Positions 26,049 through 35,553 are shown, counted from the stretch's first letter. The stretch is 64,000 nucleotides of DNA from CAYPFY01 sp964410105 (GCA_964410105.1 CAYPFY010000021.1:1-64000); one strand, 5' to 3'. Translations and numbers: made by a program. Notes: generated from the sequence alone by a model not told the origin.

Positions 26049-27300
26049 GCCGTTTCTGTCGTTTTAGTTTAATCGCCTCCTCGTAGACAGCGAGATATTT
26101 CTTCACGAAAATATCCATCGCGAAGTTGTCCGCGGCGCGCCTCGCGGCAGCTCTGCCGTAACCCATGCCCGCCTGAGGATTATCGAGAATCGCCATGATC
26201 CCGTCGAGAAGAGCGCGCTTGTCCCCGCGGGGAATCAGCAATCCGGTCTGGCGGTGCAGAATCTGTTCTGGTATTCCGCCGGTATCGTACGCGACGGTTG
26301 CAGTCCCGCTTGCCATGGCCTCCATAATCGTGCATGAACTGTTTTCGGCCATGGTGGGAGAGACGAAGACGTCGGCGGCGGCATAGCACGATCGGAGCAC
26401 ACTCGGATCTTCTACCCAGCCCGTTTCCTTTCCCGCATACTTTTCCCCCAGAACGGACTTACCCTGCAGGTGGCCGACGACCAGAGTGAACATGTCATCC
26501 CGTTTCGCGTAAAGGTCAGCGAGGATTTCCTTGAACGTCTCAGCCCCTTTATGCGGGATCGTATTGATCCAGCTCGCGACAAAAAGGACCACTTTCTTTT
26601 CGGGCGGTATCCCGATCGATTGCCGGGCCAGAGCTTTATCCTCCGGGAAAAAAATCCTCGTATCGATAGGGCTCGGCACCACGTATGTCGGAATACTTCG
26701 CAAGATGGATTGACTGACCTGTTTCTGCAGCCATGCCGACGGGGTGACAATGACGAATGACCCGCTGCCGTAGAGACGTTTCTTCAGCATGAGGAGAAAC
26801 CGGCTCCGGTCGCTTTTCACCGGAGGATAATAGCTGAGCTGAGGACAATCGCCGCATCTCTTGCTGAACCGGTCGCAGTCGAACGACCAGACGCATTTCC
26901 CCGTGAAGGGCCACATGTCGTGAAACGTCCAGACTACCGGCTTTGACCGCATCAGCCAGGGGATTGTGAAAAGGTTGAAATAATATCCATGCATGTTATG
27001 CATGTGAATGATATCCGCTCGCCGGGCTACTCTCATCATGGGGACTCGCCAGGTAGGAATATAGAAGAGAGAATGCGTCGAGAAAATCTCGTCGAGAAAA
27101 TTTCCGGCGGAAAAGAGGAAGTCGCTCCCGGGAATAGGCACGACGATTTCCGCGGCGAGGGGATCGGCTGTGTAATCAATTCTCCGGGCAAGCATTGTTG
27201 AGTGAAATCCCCGAAGGTGGAGTTCTTTCGAGAGAGAGTAGGCGACTTTTTCCGCGCCCCCGCCGGAATTAGCAGTATTGATCGAAAGGACATTCTTCAT
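26017..27300 (-). CDS. Family 4 glycosyltransferase
   Basis: 427 residues. I place the start at the ATG at 27300 (MKNVLSINTANSGGGAEK), because that is the normal beginning of a GT-B fold; the frame is open for 25 more residues upstream, but they look non-coding. The N-terminal NTANSGGGAEKVA loop and the C-terminal SPTMAENSSCTIMEAMASGT donor-binding EX7E motif are clear. It is followed by the methyltransferase at 26048 with a 32-nt overlap. Soluble or peripheral cytoplasmic enzyme; donor unknown. Confidence 0.88.
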   Translation of the reverse strand: MKNVLSINTANSGGGAEKVAYSLSKELHLRGFHSTMLARRIDYTADPLAAEIVVPIPGSDFLFSAGNFLDEIFSTHSLFYIPTWRVPMMRVARRADIIHMHNMHGYYFNLFTIPWLMRSKPVVWTFHDMWPFTGKCVWSFDCDRFSKRCGDCPQLSYYPPVKSDRSRFLLMLKKRLYGSGSFVIVTPSAWLQKQVSQSILRSIPTYVVPSPIDTRIFFPEDKALARQSIGIPPEKKVVLFVASWINTIPHKGAETFKEILADLYAKRDDMFTLVVGHLQGKSVLGEKYAGKETGWVEDPSVLRSCYAAADVFVSPTMAENSSCTIMEAMASGTATVAYDTGGIPEQILHRQTGLLIPRGDKRALLDGIMAILDNPQAGMGYGRAAARRAADNFAMDIFVKKYLAVYEEAIKLKRQKRHEQAPVQEFV

Positions 27301-27334
27301 TTGCCGGGAGCGCCGCTGACAGAAATGATCACGA

Positions 27335-28372
27335 TCAATTAAGACTGTTGTACACCCGCATCGTCTGCTGCGCAATCTCCGGCCATGCGTATCTCATCGC
27401 GTGCGATCTGTTTTCTTTCCCCATGCGGGCCCTGGTCTCACGATCTTTGGACAGCGCATCAATTATCGACTCTGCGAGCAGAATGGGGTCTGACAGCGGA
27501 ACGTAGCGGGTTCCTTTTGAGGTGGTATATTCGCGAATCGCCGGAAGGTCCGTGGCAATGATCGGAAGTCCGCAGGCCATCGCCTCCAGGAGGGCGTTGT
27601 TCGCCGCTGCCCCGGCCAGCGACAGGACCGCGGCAGACGCCCCCTGGTACAATTCAAGCAGCCTTTGGTCCGTCACCCCCGAATGAAACTGAACATTGTT
27701 CAACCCGTCGAAGAGCCGCCGGTTCGTGTCATTGGCGACGACATCGCAACGGATTCCGGGTGCCCGCGCCGAAAGGATTCTCATTGCTCCGACCAACGTG
27801 GGAAAATCGCGGAGCCATGTTCCGACCGAGATGATCTTCTGTTCGGCGCGTTCTGGCGGTGAGATGGAGGTGAAAAACTCGAGATCGATCCCGTGCGGAA
27901 CGACAAAGACCCTGTCGCTCCCGACAAGCGGCTCAAAGAATTCCCGTTGAGTATCGCTCAAGAGGATCACGGCATCAAGTTTGCGGATGGAATCCGTTTT
28001 CAGGATAAACTCCCGCGACTGAGGGACCGGCTGGTGGTATGTCGCGACGATTTTTGAGCCCCCCGGACGGCGATATCCTGCGGTAAAAAAATATGAATTC
28101 TCCGGATAGATGAAATGGAGAAGGGATCTCCTGGAGCTCCGGGCCACCAGCCCGGCGCAGCGTTCGAGCCAGACGCACTCCGGGAAATATCCCAGGAGGC
28201 CGGTGATCCGCTTCAATTCTTCTCTCTTTTTCCTTGTCGCGGCCCGCCCAGCGAGGCTGGTGAACGCGGCCGGCAGGCGGATCCTCCTGCAGGGAATGAA
28301 TTCTGCCAACCGATTATATCCTGAGACGGAGTAATGGTGACTGAATTTATATGTGACAAGATAGATAGTCAC
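27335..28372 (-). CDS. Family 4 (GT-B) glycosyltransferase
   Basis: 345 residues. The C-terminal Rossmann domain is clear: IISVGTWLRDFPTLVGAM, GASAAVLSLAGAAANNALLEAMACGLPIIATDLPAIREY. The EX7E region is modified (AGAAANNALLEAMA rather than PSxxEGFGxxxLEAMA), so donor recognition may differ. The N-terminal domain is compact. It lies 34 nt upstream of the other GT4 gene and 7 nt downstream of a GT2 gene. Confidence 0.83.
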   Translation of the reverse strand: MTIYLVTYKFSHHYSVSGYNRLAEFIPCRRIRLPAAFTSLAGRAATRKKREELKRITGLLGYFPECVWLERCAGLVARSSRRSLLHFIYPENSYFFTAGYRRPGGSKIVATYHQPVPQSREFILKTDSIRKLDAVILLSDTQREFFEPLVGSDRVFVVPHGIDLEFFTSISPPERAEQKIISVGTWLRDFPTLVGAMRILSARAPGIRCDVVANDTNRRLFDGLNNVQFHSGVTDQRLLELYQGASAAVLSLAGAAANNALLEAMACGLPIIATDLPAIREYTTSKGTRYVPLSDPILLAESIIDALSKDRETRARMGKENRSHAMRYAWPEIAQQTMRVYNSLN

Positions 28373-28379
28373 CGACCCC

Positions 28380-29216
28380 CTACCCGTTCGATCGTTTTGC
28401 TGTCTCGTGCCAGGTTTGAAGGGCCGGATTATGGAGCGTTTCCTTTGGTTTCCTCAGCTGATACATGTGATAGGATTTCCGGAACTTCCAATATCGCCTT
28501 TGCCAGGGATGCCCCCAATGCCGCTTTGATGCGCGAAGCTGTTCAGGATAGACATAGTATTCCAGGGGTGCAAAAGTCTTCGCATCCTGGTGCATCCGGT
28601 AGGTTGCGAGAAAAGCCGGCAGATGATGAAATCTGAAGTGTCGCGCCACACGAAGCCACCACTCGTAATCCATCGCGTAATGATACGTCTCATCGAGCAG
28701 GCCTGCCGTCTCAAAGACCTGTCTGCGGACAAAAAGTGTCGGCTGGTGGATGGCGTAGGTATAGTCCCACCAGCGAATCATTTCTTCGTACGTTCCGCAG
28801 AAGCCCTGCGTCGAGTAGAGGATTCCCCCCCGTTCATCGACAGCGTGGTAGTCTCCGAACAGGACGAAGCAATCAGGGTCGGCCTGAAATTTCTCGATCA
28901 CGGCACGGAAAGCCCCTTTGAGGAAAATGTCATCCGAATTAATCCACCCGATGACATCGCCTCGTGCCTTCCGTACCGCCTTATTGACCGCGTGCGTCTG
29001 GCCCCGATCCTTTTCCGAGGTCCAGTCGAGATGAGGGTATCTCCGTAGGACGTCTATCGTGCCGTCGGTCGAGCTCCCGTCCATGACGATATGCTCGAGT
29101 CGAGGGTAGCCCTGCTCGACGACAGATCTTATGGTCTCCTCGATGTAGCGATCCTGATTGAATGTGGGGGTCACTATTGTAAGAAGGGGAAGAGAGTCAG
29201 AGTTTTGCTCTCGCAT
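28380..29216 (-). CDS. Family 2 glycosyltransferase (WcaA-like)
   Basis: 278 residues. Motifs are TIVTPTFNQ, MDGSSTDGT, WTSEKDRGQTHAVNK and the GWINSDD metal site. The sequence and layout match the enzyme at 7252-8079, so the locus has two copies of this type. A conserved MDYEWWLR segment follows the metal site. It lies 12 nt downstream of the coiled-coil gene. Confidence 0.88.
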   Translation of the reverse strand: MREQNSDSLPLLTIVTPTFNQDRYIEETIRSVVEQGYPRLEHIVMDGSSTDGTIDVLRRYPHLDWTSEKDRGQTHAVNKAVRKARGDVIGWINSDDIFLKGAFRAVIEKFQADPDCFVLFGDYHAVDERGGILYSTQGFCGTYEEMIRWWDYTYAIHQPTLFVRRQVFETAGLLDETYHYAMDYEWWLRVARHFRFHHLPAFLATYRMHQDAKTFAPLEYYVYPEQLRASKRHWGHPWQRRYWKFRKSYHMYQLRKPKETLHNPALQTWHETAKRSNG

Positions 29217-29228
29217 GGTATGAGGGGG

Positions 29229-29906
29229 TCAACCTGATGATTTCATGAACGATGCAATCATCTCGCGGAGATACCGGATCGGGTTGCGATACAATGCTGC
29301 GATCCACCCTCGGAGCTCCCGGATCTCGTCATCCTTCCTCTGGAGTTCTTCGCGTTTCTGCTCGTCCCACAACCGGTATTTGTCCCGCTCCTCCGCAAGG
29401 CTTTTGTACCAGGATTCCCACTGGGTGACGAGTTCCGTAAGATGCTTGTGGGCATCCTCCCACCGACGGCAGACATTCGAGAGACGCTCCATTTCGAGGG
29501 CTTTTTCGGCATTCCAGCCCTTATAGAGGTCTCGATCCTTTTCCAGGCTCCCATACCACGATTCCCATCGGCGGAGCGTCTCCGTCGCACGATCATGGGC
29601 CTCCTGCCAGCGGCGGCAAGTCTCGTTCAGGCGGTTGATCTCGGAGGCCTTTTCTGCGTTCCACTTCTTGTAGAGCTCGCGTTCCTCTTCCAGGCTTTTG
29701 TACCACCCTTCCCACTCGCCCACGCGTGAGGCTGCATCATCGTGGGACTTTTTCCAGACGCCTCCCTCTTTGACGGCATCAAGAAATTCCCCCCGTAGCC
29801 GGTCAAACGCCCCTTCCCAATACTCAATTTCATTCACGAGCCAGTTCCCCTCATCGGCAGCGCTGTCTTCCGGAACGCGGCTGGCTTTTCGGGCAGGTCC
29901 CTTCAT
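29229..29906 (-). CDS. Coiled-coil protein with three 49-residue repeats
   Basis: 225 residues, strongly charged and rich in Trp, Glu, Lys and Arg. From Trp51 a 49-residue unit occurs three times (about 51-99, 100-148 and 149-197), recognisable by W..AH, then WE.WY.SL..ER..Y..W and EK. Forty-nine is exactly seven heptads, as expected for a continuous coiled coil. The last 25 residues (AALYRNPIRYLREMIASF) look like an amphipathic helix that could touch the membrane. No enzyme domain was recognised. The start overlaps the GT9 stop by 4 nt, so it belongs to the glycan operon. A scaffold or length-setting role is inference. Confidence 0.75.
   Translation of the reverse strand: MKGPARKASRVPEDSAADEGNWLVNEIEYWEGAFDRLRGEFLDAVKEGGVWKKSHDDAASRVGEWEGWYKSLEEERELYKKWNAEKASEINRLNETCRRWQEAHDRATETLRRWESWYGSLEKDRDLYKGWNAEKALEMERLSNVCRRWEDAHKHLTELVTQWESWYKSLAEERDKYRLWDEQKREELQRKDDEIRELRGWIAALYRNPIRYLREMIASFMKSSG
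29316..29756 (-). repeat. Three 147-bp coding repeats
   Basis: The DNA encoding residues 51-197 of the coiled-coil protein is built of three units of 147 bp. The units have diverged at DNA level but keep the spacing of W, AH and EWY/ESWY codons exactly. Confidence 0.7.
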
Positions 29907-30970
29907 TCTCCGACCTTCGACACGGGTTCCGTCCGGAGAATCTCTTCGATACCTTCCATCACCATTTCAGGGGTGATGGATGTGACGCACTTCGTCTCAT
30001 CGTAGATGCAATTCCAGTAACAATAATAACAGTCCATGGGGAAATTCACTATGCGAACGTTCGGCCGGGAAGGGATGAACCGTCCGAAATGCCCGCCTCC
30101 GAAAATCCCCACCGTAGGAATGCCCAGCGACCAGGCAAAATGGAATCCCGCCGTGTCGATTCCGACGTAGAGGTTCGTGCGTTCCACTAATGCAACGAGT
30201 TGACGGAGCGATGTCTTTCCCGTAAGATCGTAAACGCCATTCTTGGAGGATCGGGAGATCTCGTCCGCCAGCGTCCTTTCCTGCAGGGATCCGGCGACGA
30301 CGACCGTCATCCTGTACTTTTCCTTCAACCAGTCTGCGATCTGCGCGAAAGACTGGCCGGACCACCGCTTAGTATCGAACCCGCCTCCCGGGCAGAGGAG
30401 GGCAATGTTTGTGCCCGGGTCCAGGTTTTCCGCAATGTATCGTTCAGCCCATTCGCGGTCCTCATCCGTTATCCAGTAGACTGGGTTCAACTCTGCGGGA
30501 TCGATGTCGGCTCCCAGTTCGGCGAGGAGCTGCCTGTATCGATCTATCTCGAAGAGCCACTTTCCGGAGGTACGGACCAATTCCGTGTATAGAATTTGGT
30601 CCTGCGAGCGCTGTCGGCTCCGCGCGTCGTTATCGAAGCATTCGAACCCGATCTTCACGGGCGCATGCGTCCGGGCGATGATATTGTCAGACTGCCATGT
30701 GCGCGTGTACATCGCATTGAGCGCGATATCGAACTGTCCTCGAAAATGATGGACGAGCTGATCGACGTAGGCAGGATCGGTTGCATAGCGGCCGGGATCA
30801 ACGTGCCACACGTCGTTTACGTAGGGACAATTCTTGGCAAGAGGTTCGACTTCGGAATTCACGACCATCGTGATCTGGTCGTCGTGAAAAATCTCACGAA
30901 TGTGGGGAAGAGCGGACGTGAAGAGGACAAAATCTCCGATCGCGTCGAGTCTAAGCACCAGAACACGCAT
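29903..30970 (-). CDS. Family 9 glycosyltransferase (heptosyltransferase-like)
   Basis: 355 residues with the GT-B fold of ADP-heptose:LPS transferases. The N-terminus is VLVLRLDAIGDFVLFTSALPHI. The C-terminal half has ALLCPGGGFDTKRW and YVGIDTAGFHFAWSLGIPTVGIFGGG, the family's donor-site motif (usually DSGPMH; here DTAGFH). Five cysteines or tyrosines near the end (MDCYYCYWNCIYDE) are typical of a subgroup found in glycan loci. The 4-nt overlap couples it to the coiled-coil gene. Confidence 0.87.
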   Translation of the reverse strand: MRVLVLRLDAIGDFVLFTSALPHIREIFHDDQITMVVNSEVEPLAKNCPYVNDVWHVDPGRYATDPAYVDQLVHHFRGQFDIALNAMYTRTWQSDNIIARTHAPVKIGFECFDNDARSRQRSQDQILYTELVRTSGKWLFEIDRYRQLLAELGADIDPAELNPVYWITDEDREWAERYIAENLDPGTNIALLCPGGGFDTKRWSGQSFAQIADWLKEKYRMTVVVAGSLQERTLADEISRSSKNGVYDLTGKTSLRQLVALVERTNLYVGIDTAGFHFAWSLGIPTVGIFGGGHFGRFIPSRPNVRIVNFPMDCYYCYWNCIYDETKCVTSITPEMVMEGIEEILRTEPVSKVGE

Positions 30971-31049
30971 AGTCAGTCGAGTATCGAAAGGAACGGGTTC
31001 ATATCTCTACAGTGATGTTTGTCGTGCATATGGAAGTTTAGCAGCGCAC

Positions 31050-32156
31050 CTACGACTGCCACACGTCAAAAAATTTCCGGAGGCTCCGGACGTATACTCC
31101 CGCACTCGCCTCCCGAAGATTCAGCAATCGCTCCGATTCCGCAGTCCAGCCTTCCAATAGCCTTTCAAAGAGGTCGATGATCTCTTCGACGTCGGTCGAG
31201 GCGATGTAACGGTTCGGGATTCCAATATATTCGGCGATTCGGAGGCGGGAGTCATTGCCCACGATCACCGCGGGTCGTCCGAAACCCGCCGCGCCCACTC
31301 CGCCGTGGACCCGATTGACAAAAGCGCCGCGGCAGGACGCGTAAAGTCCCAGATAGTCACGATAACAGGGCGAAAGAAATACCGATTCACCTGGGCCGCG
31401 GAAGTGTTCCATGTAGTCGGCCTCTGCCCGGTCGTGCGCGACGAACATGATCGGGTGATTCCTGCGAATGGCCTGCACAGCCCTGCTATGGAATGCCAGA
31501 GAGGTTGGCTCTGACACCTCGGGAGCGAATCGATAATGGCCCGAGAGCGGCATCAGGTTGACGGCGATGACATTTCCGGGCGAGGTGGGCGAATCCTCCA
31601 CTCGCCGGGCGGCGTGGAAGGCCGGGCACGGGAGTTGTTCGTGTCGGATACTCAAGTCGTCGAGGATGGCGGAAGCGAGAGGATCTCGGACAGACTCCCA
31701 GCGACACGATTTGCTCACATCGCGGATGAATTGGGCGCACGAAGGATCTCGGGACACGGAGGCGGATTGATCGAGATAAGCCTGACCTGACCCGGCGCCG
31801 ATATTGAGGACGACTTTATCTTTACCGACCTTGAAAATGCGTTTGCGCCACAATTCATCGACCCATTCCGCGTTGTGGCAGGCGCTCCCCGCGTTTTTCC
31901 AGTATAGCGGCGCGCCCGCCTGAATGATCACATCTGCGTCGAGGAACTTATCGGCCAGTTTGACGGATTCGTCGAGCCGGGTTTCGCTGACCGATAGGAG
32001 ATCATGCTTGTCGACATAAAAGGGTAGATAACCGGGGACAATATCGTCGAGGAACGACCGGATCCCTTCGCGGATAAATTCGTCCCCGACATTTCTTCCG
32101 ATTGTTGTCATGAAAGAGATTTTGGGAGGGGTCACCATTCCGCGCAATCGTTCCAC
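31050..32156 (-). CDS. Polysaccharide pyruvyl transferase family protein
   Basis: 368 residues. The N-terminus carries TIGRNVGDEFIREGIRSFL, the signature start of this family, and FVNRVHGGVGAAGFGRPAVIVGNDSR lies in the second half (HG.....A...GRP pattern of the donor site). Such enzymes add pyruvate ketals from phosphoenolpyruvate to sugars. The start is a GTG at 32156 without a clear ribosome site; an ATG at 32138 is an alternative. The neighbouring genes are GT9 and GT2-type enzymes. Confidence 0.82.
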   Translation of the reverse strand: MERLRGMVTPPKISFMTTIGRNVGDEFIREGIRSFLDDIVPGYLPFYVDKHDLLSVSETRLDESVKLADKFLDADVIIQAGAPLYWKNAGSACHNAEWVDELWRKRIFKVGKDKVVLNIGAGSGQAYLDQSASVSRDPSCAQFIRDVSKSCRWESVRDPLASAILDDLSIRHEQLPCPAFHAARRVEDSPTSPGNVIAVNLMPLSGHYRFAPEVSEPTSLAFHSRAVQAIRRNHPIMFVAHDRAEADYMEHFRGPGESVFLSPCYRDYLGLYASCRGAFVNRVHGGVGAAGFGRPAVIVGNDSRLRIAEYIGIPNRYIASTDVEEIIDLFERLLEGWTAESERLLNLREASAGVYVRSLRKFFDVWQS

Positions 32157-32162
32157 GGAGAA

Positions 32163-33071
32163 TTACCGATGGGCATCCGTCGTCCTCTCAAGGAAGTTTG
32201 ACGGCGTCATCATGTTATGGAAATCGAGTTCAACCTTCCTGTCTCTGATGACAAACGGATAGTGGGTCAGAGGGAACTGAAGTTCATCGGTCGTCAGATT
32301 CGCGAGCGGGCTGTCGGCGTTTTTCGTGTGTGTCGCTCCGGCGCCGTAGCCGATATTCCGTATGAGATTCCTGGCTGGAACGATGCTCAGGCCTGAATTA
32401 AGGAATTTGGCGAACCCCCATTGAAGATCCCACGTATCCACCTCTCCCCTATATACCTTTTCATAGATATCCAGTCGAAACTCAGCCTCGCCGGGATATT
32501 CCCAGAAATTTAGGTATAATTTTTCCATGACCACACGGGGCCACTCTTTCATATGCACGTCGTACGTCTCCCATGCGCGTCTCCACGACGCCCATCCCCA
32601 CACAGGCCCGAACTTGGAAAAATAGTAGCTGTACCCCGCGGCTCTGTGATTGGGGCTCACATTCGTTCCGCAAACCTGCATGATACGCGCGTCGGAGGAA
32701 AAACGCGACAGCATTTCTTCGCAGAAGGGGAAGAAGCTGGCTTCGGGTACGCAATCATCTTCCAGAATGATAGCCCGATCGGTCTGATCGAAGACCCAAT
32801 CCAATCCGGAGCTCAACCGGATCTTGCATCCCATATTCCGTCCCGAAATCTCGGTTCTGACTTCGCACGGCCAATCGATTCCGCTCTCGATGATTTTTCG
32901 CACTTCATCACAGCTGGTCTGATCCGCGGAAACGTCTTTCCGCGGTCCATCTGCAACGATAAAGAGTTTAGAAGGCTTCGCTCGCCGGACAGCGTCAAAA
33001 ACCTCGCGTGTCTCGCGAGGTCGGTTGAATACGAAAAGTGCGACCGGACAGTCGAGCCTACCGTTTCGCAC
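32163..33071 (-). CDS. GT2-like glycosyltransferase of the HlpA-annotated family
   Basis: 302 residues from a GTG at 33071 with AAGG six nt before it. The opening CPVALFVFNRPRETREVF and the DADGPRK-like IVADGPRKD are typical of a GT-A family often mislabelled hemolytic protein HlpA. ISGRNMGCKIRLSSGLDWVF and the metal site ILEDDCVP are intact, and GPVWGWASWRRAWETYD follows. The role is sugar transfer in the glycan; hemolysis is not implied. Confidence 0.82.
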   Translation of the reverse strand: MRNGRLDCPVALFVFNRPRETREVFDAVRRAKPSKLFIVADGPRKDVSADQTSCDEVRKIIESGIDWPCEVRTEISGRNMGCKIRLSSGLDWVFDQTDRAIILEDDCVPEASFFPFCEEMLSRFSSDARIMQVCGTNVSPNHRAAGYSYYFSKFGPVWGWASWRRAWETYDVHMKEWPRVVMEKLYLNFWEYPGEAEFRLDIYEKVYRGEVDTWDLQWGFAKFLNSGLSIVPARNLIRNIGYGAGATHTKNADSPLANLTTDELQFPLTHYPFVIRDRKVELDFHNMMTPSNFLERTTDAHR

Positions 33072-33147
33072 GTATGGCCTTGGGTGTGTAAGCGTACTGA
33101 GAGAAGGTGTCTTTTTTCGTCATACGATCGCAATTTACAAAAATTTA

Positions 33148-34902
33148 CTACAGATTTCGAATCGCATTGAGGCTCCTCTTCTTATAGAGCAGGAGCCCTT
33201 TCCCTCCCCAAATCTTCAGATCCCAGAATTGCTCCTGTTCATAATTTGCCAAGAAAAAGCCATCTTTCAAAACAGAGTTTCGTCCGAAATTTTCAAGGAA
33301 CAGCACGTAACGTGGTTGAAATGCCTCAATAGCGCGCGGTGAGACGGCAAAGAAGGAGTAATAATCTGAGTCACTGAGTGGATAATACTTGACGACCTCC
33401 TTCGCAGCCAGACCATCGAGCGTCAACACCGGACCTGGAAACGCATAGCCAAACATGCCATCTTCACACACTCCAACCGGCAAAGTTCCTGCTCCTCTTT
33501 CGCTCAGGTAGGACGCGGCCTCCCGGTAAAGAAGCAGCCGCTGCTTCGTCTCATCCCACATAAAAAAGGGATTTCTTAGCCGCAAGCCCGCTTGGGGAGC
33601 CTCAAGATATGAAAAATGCGTCGGGGCCAGGCATAAGAGTAATACGGCGGGAGGGAGAATTGCCCTCAAAATCCTGCTATCGGCGAAGGCCTCTGATGTT
33701 GCGGCCGCAGCCATCGGGACGACGACGACAGGGAGCAAGGAAAACCAGGCAAAATACCAGCTGAACATGAGGGGATTGCCAACTGCGTAGAATACGGCAA
33801 TGAGGATCGTTGAGAGGAGATACAAAAGAAGTGGCAGGCTCTTGCGCAAAAGAATGAAAGACACGATCACAAGGGCCGCCGTGAATACGTAATCCAGTTG
33901 CCCGAAACGGCCGAGGACACTATCCGCAAAATGCGCACTGATGCTCCTGAACGCCTGAGCGGGATCAAGCCGGTAGATGGCAGATTTTGCAGAGACAGAA
34001 TTGGGTACAATTGTACCATATGTGATAAACACCCAGAGGAAGTAGAGGAGAGCCGATCCGATTGGCGCGGCCCATTGTCGGATCCAATTTCGCCTTTCGC
34101 GAATGAAGGTGAATGTGATTGACGCGATGAGAAATATCAGGCCCTCGGGGCGACAGAGAAAAATAAACACTGCAGCCCAGCTGAAAAGTGCTCTCTTCTC
34201 CAGCCTGAAGCTGATGAGCCAGATGATAAGCAGTAAGACGAGAAGTTCCGATTCCATCCCATACGTTGATTCCCCGATATCGTAGGAGCTCAGGGAGTAG
34301 AGGCATGACCCGATCGCACAATAAGCGGGTCTGAGCCCGATGACAAGGAGAAGGGCGAACACACCCAGGTAATTCGAAAGACTCAGAAAAATATTGAGAT
34401 TGCGAGTAATGAATGGCAGGTCGTCGGACCTTGCCAGCGCGGAGACCGCCGACAGGATCCACACGTAGAGATGCGACGTGAAGCCCAACACGGGCGAGCC
34501 CGGATTGAACTGCATCGCACCCGAACGGAAAAAGTTTCTTATATAACGAAAATAAATATAAGCATCATCGACGCAGAAGGGGTATTGAAGAGCCCGAGAA
34601 AAGATAAGAAAGAATCCGAAGATCGTGCACACCGTGAAAACGGCCGTCGTGATCTCCACAACTCTCCGCAGGAGATGGAAAAACACGAACATAAGCACAG
34701 CAGCGAGCACCAGCCACACCCTGCTGAGCTCCACGGATTCGGAAATCGTGTCGAGTAGCCTGCTGTCGCGATTAAGGGCCTGTTGGGAGTGAACAAAAAA
34801 AGAGCCCAGGGAAGCGGTTAGCGCAAGGACCACCAGTAAGAGCACCGTCAGGAGATAAGCGCCGGAAGCGACTGGCGGACCGGGGACTCTTCCGGTGCTC
34901 AC
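33148..34902 (-). CDS. Polytopic GT-C-like membrane protein
   Basis: 584 residues with about 10-12 hydrophobic helices up to residue 430 and a soluble C-terminal part. The first periplasmic loop has CVDDAYIYFRYIRN followed by FNPGSPVLGFTSHLYV. This pattern (DDAY...RY.RN, then G.TS) marks a family of putative mannosyl/arabinosyl-type GT-C enzymes; Asp112/Asp113 are the likely catalytic residues. It lies 42 nt after a methyltransferase gene. Donor probably polyprenyl-phosphate sugar (family inference). Confidence 0.75.
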   Translation of the reverse strand: MSTGRVPGPPVASGAYLLTVLLLVVLALTASLGSFFVHSQQALNRDSRLLDTISESVELSRVWLVLAAVLMFVFFHLLRRVVEITTAVFTVCTIFGFFLIFSRALQYPFCVDDAYIYFRYIRNFFRSGAMQFNPGSPVLGFTSHLYVWILSAVSALARSDDLPFITRNLNIFLSLSNYLGVFALLLVIGLRPAYCAIGSCLYSLSSYDIGESTYGMESELLVLLLIIWLISFRLEKRALFSWAAVFIFLCRPEGLIFLIASITFTFIRERRNWIRQWAAPIGSALLYFLWVFITYGTIVPNSVSAKSAIYRLDPAQAFRSISAHFADSVLGRFGQLDYVFTAALVIVSFILLRKSLPLLLYLLSTILIAVFYAVGNPLMFSWYFAWFSLLPVVVVPMAAAATSEAFADSRILRAILPPAVLLLCLAPTHFSYLEAPQAGLRLRNPFFMWDETKQRLLLYREAASYLSERGAGTLPVGVCEDGMFGYAFPGPVLTLDGLAAKEVVKYYPLSDSDYYSFFAVSPRAIEAFQPRYVLFLENFGRNSVLKDGFFLANYEQEQFWDLKIWGGKGLLLYKKRSLNAIRNL

Positions 34903-34944
34903 CCTAAGTCCTGTCCGTTCCTGCTCACGACCGGGGGATTAGAA

Positions 34945-35553
34945 CTAGTTTTTCTTGAATATGATCCAGGTATGCCACGGATAGAGGTGATCATTCTTAA
35001 GACCAATGTGCTCAGGGAATCTCCGACCTCCCAGACTTCCGTGGCCATCGTCCACGCTCACATTGTGGAGGATCGCCTCACGATTGCCCCACTCCCCCTT
35101 TTCAAGAACCGAGACTCCTTCGAAGAGCTCCGCGAGCCCATCGACAAGGAAACGATAGTAATCGTTGAACTGAGGCGGGCCATGGCGAGGATTGAACGCA
35201 CATGATGTATGAATCCCGATTCCGCCGGCCCTGAGCACCCGCACCATTTCGCTGGCGGCCCTCCACGGCTTGGCGATGTGCTCGAGCACTTGATGTGAGT
35301 ACACGAGGTCGTACCGCCCATCGCCAAAATCCTTCAACTCCATCGCATCAGCCTCAGGCATGACGGCTCGCTCGATTCGGAGGGCCGGCCACCTCGCCAA
35401 GAGTATCGAGTCGAGATCGGGGTTAATATCGATGCTGAGTGCATTTTTCACAACCTCTGGTGACTGGGCGACCCACATATCGATCGAGCGAAGCATGAAA
35501 GTCTGCGGCGTCCATAATCCGTTGTCAAGGAATTTCCTGGGAGTAGACATCAC
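34945..35553 (-). CDS. SAM methyltransferase-like protein lacking motif I
   Basis: 202 residues. SIDINPDLDSILL (acidic end of strand 2), YDLVYSHQVLEHIAKPWRAASEMVRVLRAGG (motifs post-I to III) are typical of type 11 methyltransferases. The glycine-rich SAM loop that should come 20 residues before SIDIN is absent; that stretch is a non-glycine helix. The protein may be inactive, bind SAM unusually, or work as a partner of another methyltransferase. It follows wzt by 73 nt. Confidence 0.7.
   Translation of the reverse strand: MMSTPRKFLDNGLWTPQTFMLRSIDMWVAQSPEVVKNALSIDINPDLDSILLARWPALRIERAVMPEADAMELKDFGDGRYDLVYSHQVLEHIAKPWRAASEMVRVLRAGGIGIHTSCAFNPRHGPPQFNDYYRFLVDGLAELFEGVSVLEKGEWGNREAILHNVSVDDGHGSLGGRRFPEHIGLKNDHLYPWHTWIIFKKN

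Noticed and set aside
32163..33071. Hemolysin (HlpA) label for this protein
   Set aside because: The sequence has GT-A motifs including an EDD metal site; the hemolytic name is a database legacy for this family.
33055..33125. 21-codon open frame upstream of the 33071 gene
   Set aside because: Too short and without a family match; the GTG at 33071 has its own AAGG ribosome site. A leader peptide cannot be excluded but is not supported.
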